DNA of 64,000 bases from Limnohabitans sp. 63ED37-2 (lineage in GTDB: Bacteria > Pseudomonadota > Gammaproteobacteria > Burkholderiales > Burkholderiaceae_C): assembly GCF_001412535.1 (NCBI RefSeq), contig NZ_CP011774.1:3281501-3345500 (forward strand). The letters are read 5' to 3'. The translations under genes were made by a program, and so were the position numbers. Of this stretch, positions 43,162 to 53,400 are shown in pieces. The notes below the pieces were generated by a model that had not been told where the DNA came from, made no database searches, and saw only the letters and a list, made by a program, of their open reading frames with translations. How positions within the stretch are numbered: the first letter of the stretch is position 1; each line of letters begins with the position of its first letter.

Positions 43162-44877
43162 TCAGTTTCTGACGAAAGCTTCACCAATCCACTGGGCCGC
43201 TTTCTCGGCAATCATGAGTGTGGGGCTGTTGGTGTTGCCGCTGGTGATGGTGGGCATGACCCCGGCATCCACCACACGCAAACCCGTGATGCCGCGGACC
43301 TGCAAGCGGCCATTGACCACCGCCATGGGGTCGTCCTCGCGCCCCATGCGGGTGGTGCCCACGGGGTGGAAGATGGTGCTGGCGATGTCCCCCGCCAGTT
43401 TGGCCAGCTCTTCATCGGTTTGGTACTGCACGCCGGGTTTGAATTCTTCGGGCTGGAAAGGCTTCATGGCGTCTTGCGACATGATGCGGCGGGTCACGCG
43501 CAAACTGTCGGCGGCCACTTTGCGGTCTTCGGCGGTGGCCAAGTAGTTGGGCGCAATCGCGGGCGCGTCCTCAAAACGGGGACTGGTGATGTTCACCGTG
43601 CCCCGACTCGTCGGGTTGAGGTTGCACACACTGGCCGTGATGGCCGGGAAGCTGTGCAGCGGCTCGCCAAATGCATCCAGACTCAATGGCTGAACGTGGT
43701 ACTGGATGTTGGCGTGAGGCTGCGACGGGTCGCTCTTGGTGAATGCGCCCAGCTGACTCGGTGCCATGCTCATGGGGCCTGTGCGTTTCATGGCGTATTC
43801 CATGCCGATCATGGCCTTGCCCCACAAGCTGTTGGCCAAGGTGTTCAGAGTTTTGGCCCCTTTGACTTTGTAGACAGAGCGGATTTGCAAATGGTCTTGC
43901 AAGTTGGCCCCAACGCCGGGCAGATCGTGTTTCACTTCAACACCCACACCTTGCAACAGCGCTGCAGGCCCGATGCCCGAGAGCTGCAAAATTTGCGCAG
44001 AACCGATGCTGCCCGCGCTCAAAATGACTTCTTGTGTGGCCTTGACTTCGACCATCTCCAGCCCTGTCCAGACTTGAGCACCTGTGCACCGCTTTTCGCC
44101 ATTGGGCTGGGTCTCAATCAAGAGCTGGCTCACCTGGGCTTTGTTCCACAACTCAAAGTTGGGACGTGAATAGCAGGTGGGGCGCAAAAAAGCTTTGGCC
44201 GTGTTCCAGCGCCAACCGCTGCGCTGGTTCACATCGAAGTAAGACACGCCCTCGTTGTTGCCCCGGTTGAAGTCGTCGGTGGCGGGAATGCCCGCTTGCT
44301 GGGCGGCTTGTGAAAACGCGTCCAACACGTCCCAACGCAGGCGCTGCTTTTCGATGCGCCATTCGCCACCCGTGTTGCGTCCACGCAAGGTGTGCAGGTA
44401 ACTGCCCTTGGGTAAATCGTTGGGGGCGAGCAGTTCAGATTTGGCCCCTTTGGCTCCGTGAAATTCGTTGGCGCCGTTGTAGTGGTCTTCATGCAGTTTG
44501 AAGTAGGGCAGTGTCTGCTCCCAGCGCCACGCATCGTGGCCTGTGATCTGCGCCCATTGGTCGTAGTCACGCGACTGGCCACGCATGTAAATCATGCCGT
44601 TGATGCTGGAGCAGCCACCCAGGACCTTGCCACGGGGGTAACGCAGGCTGCGCCCGTTCAGGCCATCGGTGGCTTCCGTTTGGTACATCCAATCGGTGCG
44701 TGGATTGCCAATGCAATACAGGTAGCCCACGGGAATGTGGATCCAGTGGTAATCGTCTTTTTTACCCGCCTCGATCAACAGCACCCGCTTGCTGGCATCG
44801 GCACTAAGGCGGTTGGCCAGCAGGCATCCTGCTGTGCCGCCGCCAACGATGATGTAGTCAAAGGTGTTGTCGTTCAT
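43162..44877 (-). CDS. GMC-family FAD oxidoreductase (choline/alcohol dehydrogenase-like)
   Basis: 571 residues from the ATG at 44877 (44889 is an alternative). FAD-binding YIIVGGGTAGCLLANRLS at the N-terminus, PRGKVLGGCSSINGMIYMRG (GMC signature 1), SAGSIGSAQILQLSGIGP (signature 2) and the catalytic His in FHPVGTTRMG. It oxidises an alcohol; choline, long-chain alcohols and polyethylene glycol are family substrates. It is followed by the orphan DUF4212 gene. Confidence 0.92.
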   Translation of the reverse strand: MNDNTFDYIIVGGGTAGCLLANRLSADASKRVLLIEAGKKDDYHWIHIPVGYLYCIGNPRTDWMYQTEATDGLNGRSLRYPRGKVLGGCSSINGMIYMRGQSRDYDQWAQITGHDAWRWEQTLPYFKLHEDHYNGANEFHGAKGAKSELLAPNDLPKGSYLHTLRGRNTGGEWRIEKQRLRWDVLDAFSQAAQQAGIPATDDFNRGNNEGVSYFDVNQRSGWRWNTAKAFLRPTCYSRPNFELWNKAQVSQLLIETQPNGEKRCTGAQVWTGLEMVEVKATQEVILSAGSIGSAQILQLSGIGPAALLQGVGVEVKHDLPGVGANLQDHLQIRSVYKVKGAKTLNTLANSLWGKAMIGMEYAMKRTGPMSMAPSQLGAFTKSDPSQPHANIQYHVQPLSLDAFGEPLHSFPAITASVCNLNPTSRGTVNITSPRFEDAPAIAPNYLATAEDRKVAADSLRVTRRIMSQDAMKPFQPEEFKPGVQYQTDEELAKLAGDIASTIFHPVGTTRMGREDDPMAVVNGRLQVRGITGLRVVDAGVMPTITSGNTNSPTLMIAEKAAQWIGEAFVRN

Positions 44878-44889
44878 GGTTTTGTTCAT

Positions 44890-45217
44890 GTGGTCTGCAG
44901 ATGTCGGTGCGAATCTGTCTGTGCGCTCGACTGTAATGGATCAAATAAGGGGGGGCCGCAACCAAAGGGACGGGGCCCCATAGGCCTGTTCAAGGTCCAT
45001 GGCGTGCGAATTCGGCCATCCATCTGACATTTCTTCACGGAACAAGACCGGGTAAATACCCTTGGAAAACGAGGCTTTCCTGCGATGTGAAAAAAATACC
45101 AAGGGTTACCACCAATTATGTAAGCCCATGTTGGTTGCCCGTCAGACAGGGGCAAGTGCAAGCCCTAAGAATCGCGCCAAGTTTCCCTGTCGGAGACTCT
45201 TTTTTGGAGACAGCTTT
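44890..45217. promoter_or_regulatory. 328-bp divergent regulatory region, GMC/MHS transporter
   Basis: No gene is supported here. ACCCTTGG at 45058-45065 and CCAAGGGT near 45101-45108 form an 8-bp inverted repeat with about 35 bp between, and GGGTA-AA-TACCC overlaps the first arm. This layout suits a regulator acting on one or both divergent genes. The ribosome site TTGGAGA of the transporter gene ends the region. Confidence 0.4.
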
Positions 45218-46981
45218 ATGGCGACTACTGAAGCAAACCGCCCGATGACGGCGGAAGAGAAGAAGGTGATTTTTGCCTCTTCTCTGGGTACCGTTTTTGA
45301 ATGGTATGACTTTTACCTGTACGGCTCGTTGGCCGCGATCATTGCCAAGCAGTTCTTCAGCGGCTTGGATGAAGGCTCTGCTTTCATCTTCGCTTTGCTG
45401 GCGTTTGCTGCTGGTTTCATCGTGCGTCCTTTCGGCGCGATCTTCTTCGGCCGCTTGGGCGACATGATCGGCCGCAAGTACACGTTCTTGGTCACCATCC
45501 TGATCATGGGTGTGTCGACTTTCATCGTGGGCGTTTTGCCCAACTACGCCAGCATTGGCGTGGCCGCTCCCGTCATCCTGATCTGCCTGCGCTTGCTGCA
45601 AGGTCTGGCTTTGGGTGGTGAGTACGGTGGTGCAGCCACTTATGTGGCCGAGCACGCTCCAGCGGGCCAGCGTGGTGCTTACACCGCCTGGATCCAGACC
45701 ACAGCGACTTTGGGCTTGTTCCTGTCACTGATGGTGATCTTGGGTACTCGTACCATCATCGGCGAAGAAGCTTTCGCTGACTGGGGCTGGCGCGTTCCGT
45801 TCCTGGTCTCGGTGATCATGCTGATCATCTCGGTGTACATCCGTTTGAGCATGAACGAATCGCCTGCTTTCGTGAAAATGAAAGCCGAAGGCAAGACCTC
45901 CAAAGCGCCGCTGTCCGAGTCTTTCGGCCAGTGGAAAAACCTGAAGATCGTGCTCTTGGCCTTGTTCGGCTTGGTCATGGGTCAGGCCGTGGTTTGGTAC
46001 TCCGGTCAGTTTTACGCTTTGTTCTTCTTGACACAAGCGTTGAAAGTGGACGGCGCCACCGCCAACATCATGGTCGCGATCTCTTTGATCATCGGCACAC
46101 CGTTCTTCGTGATCTTCGGCACGCTCTCGGACAAAATCGGTCGTAAACCACTGATCTTGGCCGGTTGCTTGTTGGCTGTTGTCACTTACTTCCCTGTGTT
46201 CAAAGCTTTGACCAAAGCGGCCAACCCAGACCTGTACGCTGCCCAGCAGTCGGCTCAGGTGACGGTGACTGCCGATCCAGCCGAGTGCTCGTTCCAGTTC
46301 AACCCCACAGGCACCAAGAAATTCACTTCTTCTTGCGACATCGCTAAACAACGTTTGGCTGGTGCTTCGGTGTCCTACGAAAACGTTGCAGCGCCTGCGG
46401 GCACACCTGCAGTGATCAAGGTCGGCGAGACCGTCGTGAACGTCAAGTACTCTGCTGAAGACATCGCTGCTGCCAAGGCCAAGGCCGAGGAAAAGCTGGC
46501 TGCTCTGAACGCTGCAGAACCCAAAGACGCCAAGGCCATCGAAGCTGCAACCAAGTCTGTCAAAGACCTGAGCAACGAGAAGACCGCTGGTGCCACTTTG
46601 TTGGGTTCTAACCTGAGCGCCGCCTTGAAGGCCGCTGGTTACCCAGCCAAAGCCGATATGGCCAAGTTCGACAAAGTCACCGTCATCATCATCCTCACCT
46701 ACTTGGTGTTGTTGGTGACCATGGTGTACGGCCCGATCGCCGCCATGCTGGTGGAGATGTTCCCCACCCGCATCCGTTACACATCGATGTCCTTGCCCTA
46801 CCACATTGGTAACGGCTGGTTCGGTGGTTTGATGCCCACCACCGCCTTCGCGATCGTGGCCCAGACCGGCAACATGTACAACGGCTTGTGGTACCCGATC
46901 ATCATCGCCGGTGTCACCGTCGTGATTGGTGGCTTGTTCGTCAAAGAAACCAAAGACAACGACATCTACGCAGACGACTGA
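45218..46981 (+). CDS. MHS-family MFS transporter with periplasmic-type insertion
   Basis: 587-residue metabolite:H+ symporter-type MFS protein (ProP/KgtP group). SSLGTVFEWYDFYLYGSLA, GRLGDMIGRKYTF and LQGLALGGEYGGAATYVAEHAP are family hallmarks. Between the helix ending near YFPVFKALTKAANPD and VTVIIILTYLVLL lies an extra hydrophilic domain of about 155 residues with two Cys and an Ala/Lys/Glu-rich helix. Start chosen at the ATG at 45218 with TTGGAGA upstream. Substrate unknown; organic acids or osmolytes are typical. Confidence 0.9.
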   Translation: MATTEANRPMTAEEKKVIFASSLGTVFEWYDFYLYGSLAAIIAKQFFSGLDEGSAFIFALLAFAAGFIVRPFGAIFFGRLGDMIGRKYTFLVTILIMGVSTFIVGVLPNYASIGVAAPVILICLRLLQGLALGGEYGGAATYVAEHAPAGQRGAYTAWIQTTATLGLFLSLMVILGTRTIIGEEAFADWGWRVPFLVSVIMLIISVYIRLSMNESPAFVKMKAEGKTSKAPLSESFGQWKNLKIVLLALFGLVMGQAVVWYSGQFYALFFLTQALKVDGATANIMVAISLIIGTPFFVIFGTLSDKIGRKPLILAGCLLAVVTYFPVFKALTKAANPDLYAAQQSAQVTVTADPAECSFQFNPTGTKKFTSSCDIAKQRLAGASVSYENVAAPAGTPAVIKVGETVVNVKYSAEDIAAAKAKAEEKLAALNAAEPKDAKAIEAATKSVKDLSNEKTAGATLLGSNLSAALKAAGYPAKADMAKFDKVTVIIILTYLVLLVTMVYGPIAAMLVEMFPTRIRYTSMSLPYHIGNGWFGGLMPTTAFAIVAQTGNMYNGLWYPIIIAGVTVVIGGLFVKETKDNDIYADD

Positions 46982-47024
46982 TCTGTTTTTGTAAGCAACC
47001 CGGGGTGACTCGGGTGCTAAATTC

Positions 47025-47059
47025 AAGGCCTTCCCTCTGTGGAGGGCCTTCTTTATTTT
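47025..47059 (+). terminator. Terminator after MHS transporter
   Basis: AAGGCC at 47025-47030 and GGCCTT at 47045-47050 close a stem that also pairs CCCTC with GAGGG, followed by CTTTATTTT. It lies between the transporter gene and the small gene at 47071. Confidence 0.65.
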
Positions 47060-47070
47060 GGAGATGAATG

Positions 47071-47268
47071 ATGTGGAAACTCGTTGTTGGATTCGTGATC
47101 TTTGCTGCACTGGCTTTGTATGTCATCAGCAAAGGCGGTGACAGCTTGGACATGAGCGGCGAAAAGCATGGCGCTGACGCTGTGCATGTGGAGCCCGCCA
47201 AAGCAGACGCGTCTGCACCTGCAGCACCAGCTGCCGCCCCGGCTTCTGACGCCAGCGCTGCCAAGTAA
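47071..47268 (+). CDS. Small single-helix membrane protein with Ala/Pro tail
   Basis: 65 residues from the second of two tandem ATGs (47068 and 47071), which fits the GGAG upstream better. One membrane helix (residues 2-20, WKLVVGFVIFAALALYVIS) is followed by a low-complexity tail of Ala, Pro, Ser and Asp. No family recognised. A terminator flanks it on each side, so it is monocistronic. Confidence 0.7.
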   Translation: MWKLVVGFVIFAALALYVISKGGDSLDMSGEKHGADAVHVEPAKADASAPAAPAAAPASDASAAK

Positions 47269-47309
47269 TCGGCCTCTGAGCGCTTGACCCCGGTCAAGCC
47301 CCTCAAACC

Positions 47310-47339
47310 AAAGCCACGCCTGTGCGTGGCTTTTCTTTT
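47310..47339 (+). terminator. Terminator after small membrane protein gene
   Basis: AAAGCCACGC and GCGTGGCTTT form a 10-bp stem around CTGT, followed by TCTTTT. A second perfect hairpin CTTGACC/GGTCAAG lies just upstream at 47283-47298. Confidence 0.8.
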
Positions 47340-47403
47340 GGTCGCCAGAAATGTCGTGGCCTGCGACCTAGAATGTTTGGCCTTCACCCCATAAAGCCCG
47401 TCT

Positions 47404-50400
47404 ATGTCCCAAGGTCTCATCCGCATCCGTGGTGCCCGTCAGCACAACCTCAAAAACCTCGATCTGGACATCCGCACGGGCGAGTTGACGGTGGTCACCG
47501 GCCCCAGCGGCTCGGGCAAGTCGAGTTTGGTGTTCGACACGCTGTACGCCGAAGGCCAGCGCCGCTATGTAGAGACCTTCAGCGCCTACGCCCGACAGTT
47601 TCTGGACCGCATGGACAAACCAGCCGTGGACAAGGTCGAAGGCGTGCCTCCCGCGATTGCGATTGACCAGACCAACCCGGTGCGCAGCTCGCGCTCCACC
47701 GTGGGCACCATGACCGAGCTGAACGACCACCTCAAGCTCTTGTTTGCGCGTCTGGGCCAGCTGTTTGACAAAGACACCGCGCAGCCGGTGCGCCACGACA
47801 ACCCCGACACGATTTATGCCGAACTGGCCCAGCGTGCCGCGCAAGCGGGTGATCCGCGCCTGTACCTGACTTTTCCGGTCGAGCTGCCCGCGAACACCAG
47901 TGCTGCGCAGGTCGAGCAGTGGCTCTCTGCCAGCGGCTTCACCAAAGTGCAGGCCGAGCGCGAAGTGGCTACACCCACCGGCCCGCGCAAAGTGCTGGAC
48001 GTGATCGCCGACCGCTTTCGCATCGGCACCGCGGAGAAAGCCCGCGTGGTCGAGGCCATCGAAGTGGCCCTCAAACGCGGCGGCCGTCTGAATGTGTATG
48101 TGGAGACATCGGGGGCAGATCCCAATTCTTCTTCTGTGCCCGCCTTCGACATCTGGCGCTTTTCGACTGGCCTGCATTGCCCGGACAGCGACCAGCGCTA
48201 CACCGATCCGATTCCGTCGATGTTTTCGTTCAACTCGGCCGTGGGCGCGTGCGAGACCTGCCGGGGCTTTGGCCGAGTCATCGGTGTCGACTACGGCCTG
48301 GTCATTCCCAACCCCAAGCTCACGCTGCGGGCTGGGGCCATCAAGACGCTGCAAACCCCCGCCTGGCAAGAAAACCAGGACGACCTGATGCGCCACGCCG
48401 AGGCCGCAGGCATTCCGCGCGACACGGCCTGGGACAAGCTGACGCAGGCGCAGCAAGATTGGGTGATCAACGGCTCGCCCGAGTGGAAGGGCCGCTGGAA
48501 CCACCAGTGGTATGGCGTGAAGCGCTTTTTTGAGTACCTGGAGAGCAAGGCCTATAAGATGCACATCCGTGTGCTCCTGTCCAAGTACCGCAGTTACACC
48601 GAGTGCCCGACGTGCCAAGGGGCGCGTTTGAAGACCGAGAGTTTGCTTTGGCGCATTGGCAGCCATTCCGATGCCGATGGCGTCTTGCCAGTGGAGAAGC
48701 GTTTCATGCCAGCAGGTGTGAAGTGGTCGCGGGCGCAGTTGGAGGCGCTGCCGGGGTTGAGCTTGCACGACATGATGATCATGCCGCTCGATCGGTTGCG
48801 TTTGTTTTTTGACCGGTTGTCGACTTCTGGTTTGGCGTCTGTGGCTTCAGGGGAGGCTTCGGCCGGGGATGGGCTGGGCTCCTCATACGGCGGGGGTACG
48901 CCAAAATCGTCGCCCAGCCCATCCCCGGCCGAAGCCGTAATGGGAAGTGCACAAGCAGCAGCACAGGCACGGGCAGCGACAGCGACAGAGAAGGCACAGG
49001 ACGATCGATCCACCACAAGGTCTGCGTCAGAGCGGGGGGCGGGCAACGATTTTGGCGTACCCCCGCCTCATGAGGAGTCCGCCCCCCGCTCTGACGCAGA
49101 CCGAACCTCAGCAGAAACCACGAAGGCAACAAACCAAGGCCTAAGCGCCGAACAAAAAGCCCTGCAACTGCTGCTCGAAGAAATCACCACCCGCCTCAAG
49201 TACCTGTGCGACGTGGGCATTGGTTACCTCACCCTCGACCGCCAAAGTCGCACATTGAGCGGCGGCGAAGTGCAGCGGATCAACCTCACCACCGCCTTGG
49301 GCACCAGCCTCGTCAACACCTTGTTCGTGCTGGACGAGCCCAGCATCGGCCTGCACCCACGCGACATGCACCGCATCACCTTGGCCATGCACCGCCTGCG
49401 CGACGCGGGCAACACCCTGGTGGTGGTGGAGCACGACCCGGCCGTGATGCTGGCCGCTGACCGCATGATCGACATGGGCCCCGGCCCCGGCGAGCGCGGC
49501 GGGCAAATTGTGTTCGACGGCACCACTGCCGACTTGCGCAAGGCCAACACGCTCACGGGCGCGTATCTGGGCGGGCGCAAACAAGTGGGCCTGGGCTTCA
49601 AGCGCATGGTGAGCGACAGCACGCCACGTTTGATTTTGGAAGGCGCACGCGAGCACAACCTGCAAAACATCAGTGTGGACTTTCCGCTGCAGCGCCTGGT
49701 CACCATCACGGGTGTCAGCGGCTCGGGCAAATCGAGTTTGATCCAGGACGTGCTGGCCCCGGCGCTGATGCGCCACTTTGGCAAAGCCACCGAAACCCCC
49801 GGCGCACACGATCGATTGCTGGGCGCCGACCACCTGAGCGATGTGGTGTTTGTGGACCAGTCGCCCATCGGCAAAACCGCCCGATCCAACCCGGTGAGCT
49901 ATGTGGGCGCATGGGACGCGATCCGCGAGATATTTGCCACGGCCCCTTTGTCGCGCCAGCGCGGCTACACCGCCAGCAAGTTCAGCTTCAACGGTGGCGA
50001 TGGCCGCTGCCCCACCTGCGGTGGCTCGGGCTTTGAACACGTTGAGATGCAATTCTTGAGCGATGTGTATTTGCGCTGCCCCGATTGCGACGGCAAGCGT
50101 TACCGCCCCGAAATTTTGGAGATCACCGTCGAGCGCCAAGCCCTGGGCCAGACGCAGCCGCGCCACCTGAATGTGGCCGATGTGCTGGACTTGACGGTGA
50201 GCGAAGCGGCCGCTTTGTTCGCGCAAGACCGCGACGTGATCCGCGCCCTGCAGCCCATCGTCGATGTGGGTCTGGAATACGTGAAGCTGGGCCAGCCCGT
50301 GCCCACCTTGTCGGGCGGTGAGGCACAGCGCCTCAAGCTCGCAGGCTTTTTGGCCGAGGCCGCCAAGAGCGCGTCCAAGAGCCGCCAGAGTCTGGCCCGC

Positions 50401-53400
50401 AAAGGCACGCTGTTTTTGTTTGACGAGCCGACCACGGGCTTGCACTTTGACGACATTGCCAAGCTCATGCGGGCCTTGCGCAAGCTGCTCGAAGCGGGGC
50501 ATTCTTTGATCGTCATCGAGCACAACCTGGACGTGATTCGCGCCAGCGATTGGCTGATCGACTTGGGGCCTGAAGGCGGTTATGCCGGGGGTCTGATCGT
50601 GGCCGAGGGCACGCCGGACGATGTGCGCCAACACGCCACCTCGCACACGGGTTTGGCGCTGCGCGAGTACGCGGCTTCTATGGGCGAGGTTTATGGTGTG
50701 GCCGAGAGGTCGAGTTCGGATGTGTACCTTGGTGGGGGCGAGGCTGCGGTGTCAGCGGGTTCCTCATACGGCGGGGGTACGCCAAAATCGTCACCCTCTG
50801 ACACCGCAGCCTCGCTGGCTAGCGTTCGAGGCGGCGCTGCTGCAAGCTCAATGGCTCCTGCCGCTCGTCGTAAACCTGTGTTGAACAACAACATCCAGAT
50901 CGTCAACGCCAAAGAGCACAACCTCAAAAACCTGAGTGTGGACATTCCGCGCGGCAGCTTCAACGTGGTCACGGGCGTCAGCGGTTCCGGCAAATCCACG
51001 TTGGCGTTTGACATCCTGTTCAACGAAGGCCAGCGCCGCTATTTGGAAAGCTTGAACGCCTATGCCCGCAGCATCGTGCAGCCCGCAGGCCGCCCCGAGG
51101 TGGATGCGGTGTACGGTATTCCGCCCACCGTGGCGATTGAGCAGCGCTTGTCGCGCGGTGGCCGCAAATCGACCGTGGGCACCACCACCGAGGTTTGGCA
51201 TTTCTTGCGCCTCTTGTACGTCAAGTTGGGCATTCAGCATTGCGTGCACGACAACACGCCCGTACAACCGCAAACGCCCGACAGCATCGTCGCGCAGCTG
51301 ATGACGCAGTTCCGTGGGCAGCACATCGGTTTGTTGGCCCCGCTGGTCAACAACCGCAAAGGCGTTTACACCGAACTGGCCGACTGGGCCCGGCCGCGGG
51401 GTTACACCCATTTGCGTGTGGATGGCGACTTTTTGCCCACACAAGGTTTTCCGCGCATCGACCGCTTCAAAGAGCACAACATTGAACTGCCCGTGGCCAG
51501 CCTCGATGTGCTGCCGTCCAACGAAACCGCCCTGCGCCAAGCCCTGAGCAAAACACTGGAACACGGCAAAGGCGTGGTGCATGTGCTGAGCGATTTGGAC
51601 GGCTTGCGCGAAGCCATGTTCAGCGGCGAGTCCACCGCCCGCATTGGGCAGCATCGCGTCTTTTCGACACTGCGGGCTTGCCCGGCCTGTGACACCTCGT
51701 ATGCCGAACTCGACCCGCGTTTGTTCTCGTACAACAGCAAACACGGTTGGTGCTCCGACTGCGTTGGCACGGGTGTCAAGCTCAGCAAAGACGAGCGCTC
51801 GGTGTTTGACGACTCGGTGCAAGACGACAAACAAAAAGGCCGCGAACAAACCTTTGCCGAACCCGAGGTCGAAGACTTGGCCAACGTGGCCTGCCCCAGC
51901 TGCGAAGGCACCCGCCTGAACGCCACGGCGCGTGCCGTGCGCTTGGGCTCGGCCCCGGGTCAGGGCTGGCGCATCACCGACATCGCCAGTTTGTCGGTGA
52001 CCGACGTGCGGCATTGGGTGGACAAGCTGCAGCTCAACGGCCGCGACGCTGACATCGCCCGCGACTTGGTGCCCGAGATCAAGAGTCGCCTCGAATTCCT
52101 CGAAGAAGTGGGCCTGGGTTACCTCACGCTGGATCGGGGTGCACCCACGCTCTCGGGTGGCGAGGCGCAGCGCATCCGTTTGGCCGCGCAACTCGGCAGC
52201 AACTTGCAGGGCGTTTGCTACGTGCTCGACGAGCCGACCATTGGTTTGCACGCCCGTGACAACCAGATCTTGCTCAATGCCCTGCATAAGCTGGGCGAGA
52301 AAGGCAACACGCTGGTGGTGGTGGAACACGACGAAGACACGATTCGCCGTGCTGACCACATCATCGACATTGGCCCGAGTGCGGGCAAACGCGGTGGCCG
52401 TTTGGTGGCGCAAGGCTCGGTGGCCGACATCACGGCTTCTGTCGACTCTCAAACCGGCCGCTATTTGTTGCACGCGATGAAGCATCCGATGCAGGCTCGC
52501 CGAGCTGTTTCGGTGGGCAGAGCATCGCTTGCAGGGCTAGCACCTACAAATACCTCGGCCCCCGTAGGAGCCAGCCCTGCTGGCGATTTGACTTGGCTCA
52601 CGCTCACAGGGGCCAACCTGCACAACCTGCGCCAAGTCGATGTGCAAGTCCCACTCAAACGCTTGGTCGCCGTCACCGGCGTCAGCGGCTCTGGCAAATC
52701 CACCCTGGCCCGCGATGTGCTGCTGGCCAACGTGCAGGCGCTGGTCAGTCAGCGCTCCACCTTGGCTGGCCGCACCGCACAAGACGCGGGTCAGCGTGTG
52801 GCCTTGACCGCGTGCAGCGATGTGCAAGGCTTTGAAACCATCGACCGCGTGCTCGAAGTGGACCAAACGCCCATCGGCAAAACACCACGTTCGTGCCCTG
52901 CCACTTACATCGGTTTTTGGGACACCATTCGCAAACTTTTTGCCGAAACGCTGGAGGCCAAAGCCCGTGGCTATGCCGCCGGGCGCTTCAGTTTCAACAC
53001 CGGCGAAGGCCGCTGTCCCAGCTGCGAAGGCCAGGGCATGCGCACCATCGAGATGAGCTTCCTGCCCGACGTGAAAGTGCCGTGTGAAACCTGCCGAGGC
53101 GCTCGCTTCAACCCTGAAACGCTGGCGGTGACGTGGCGCGGCAAGAGCATTGGCGATGTGCTGCAGATGGAGGTGGACGAAGCGGTGGACTTTTTCGCCA
53201 GTATGCCCAGCATCGCCCACCCGCTGCAACTGCTCAAAGATGTGGGGCTGGGCTACCTCACGTTGGGCCAGCCCTCACCCACGCTCAGCGGTGGCGAAGC
53301 CCAGCGCATCAAGCTGGTGACCGAACTCACCAAGGTGCGTGACGAAGTGGGCAAGCGCGGCAACAAAGCGCCTCACACCCTGTATGTGTTGGACGAGCCG

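Noticed and set aside
48855..50815. CRISPR-like array from the repeated 32-nt core
   Set aside because: Only three copies, unevenly spaced, one inverted, and inside a coding frame.
50848..52485. 545-codon frame on the - strand
   Set aside because: Antisense to uvrA third module; composition of a shadow frame.
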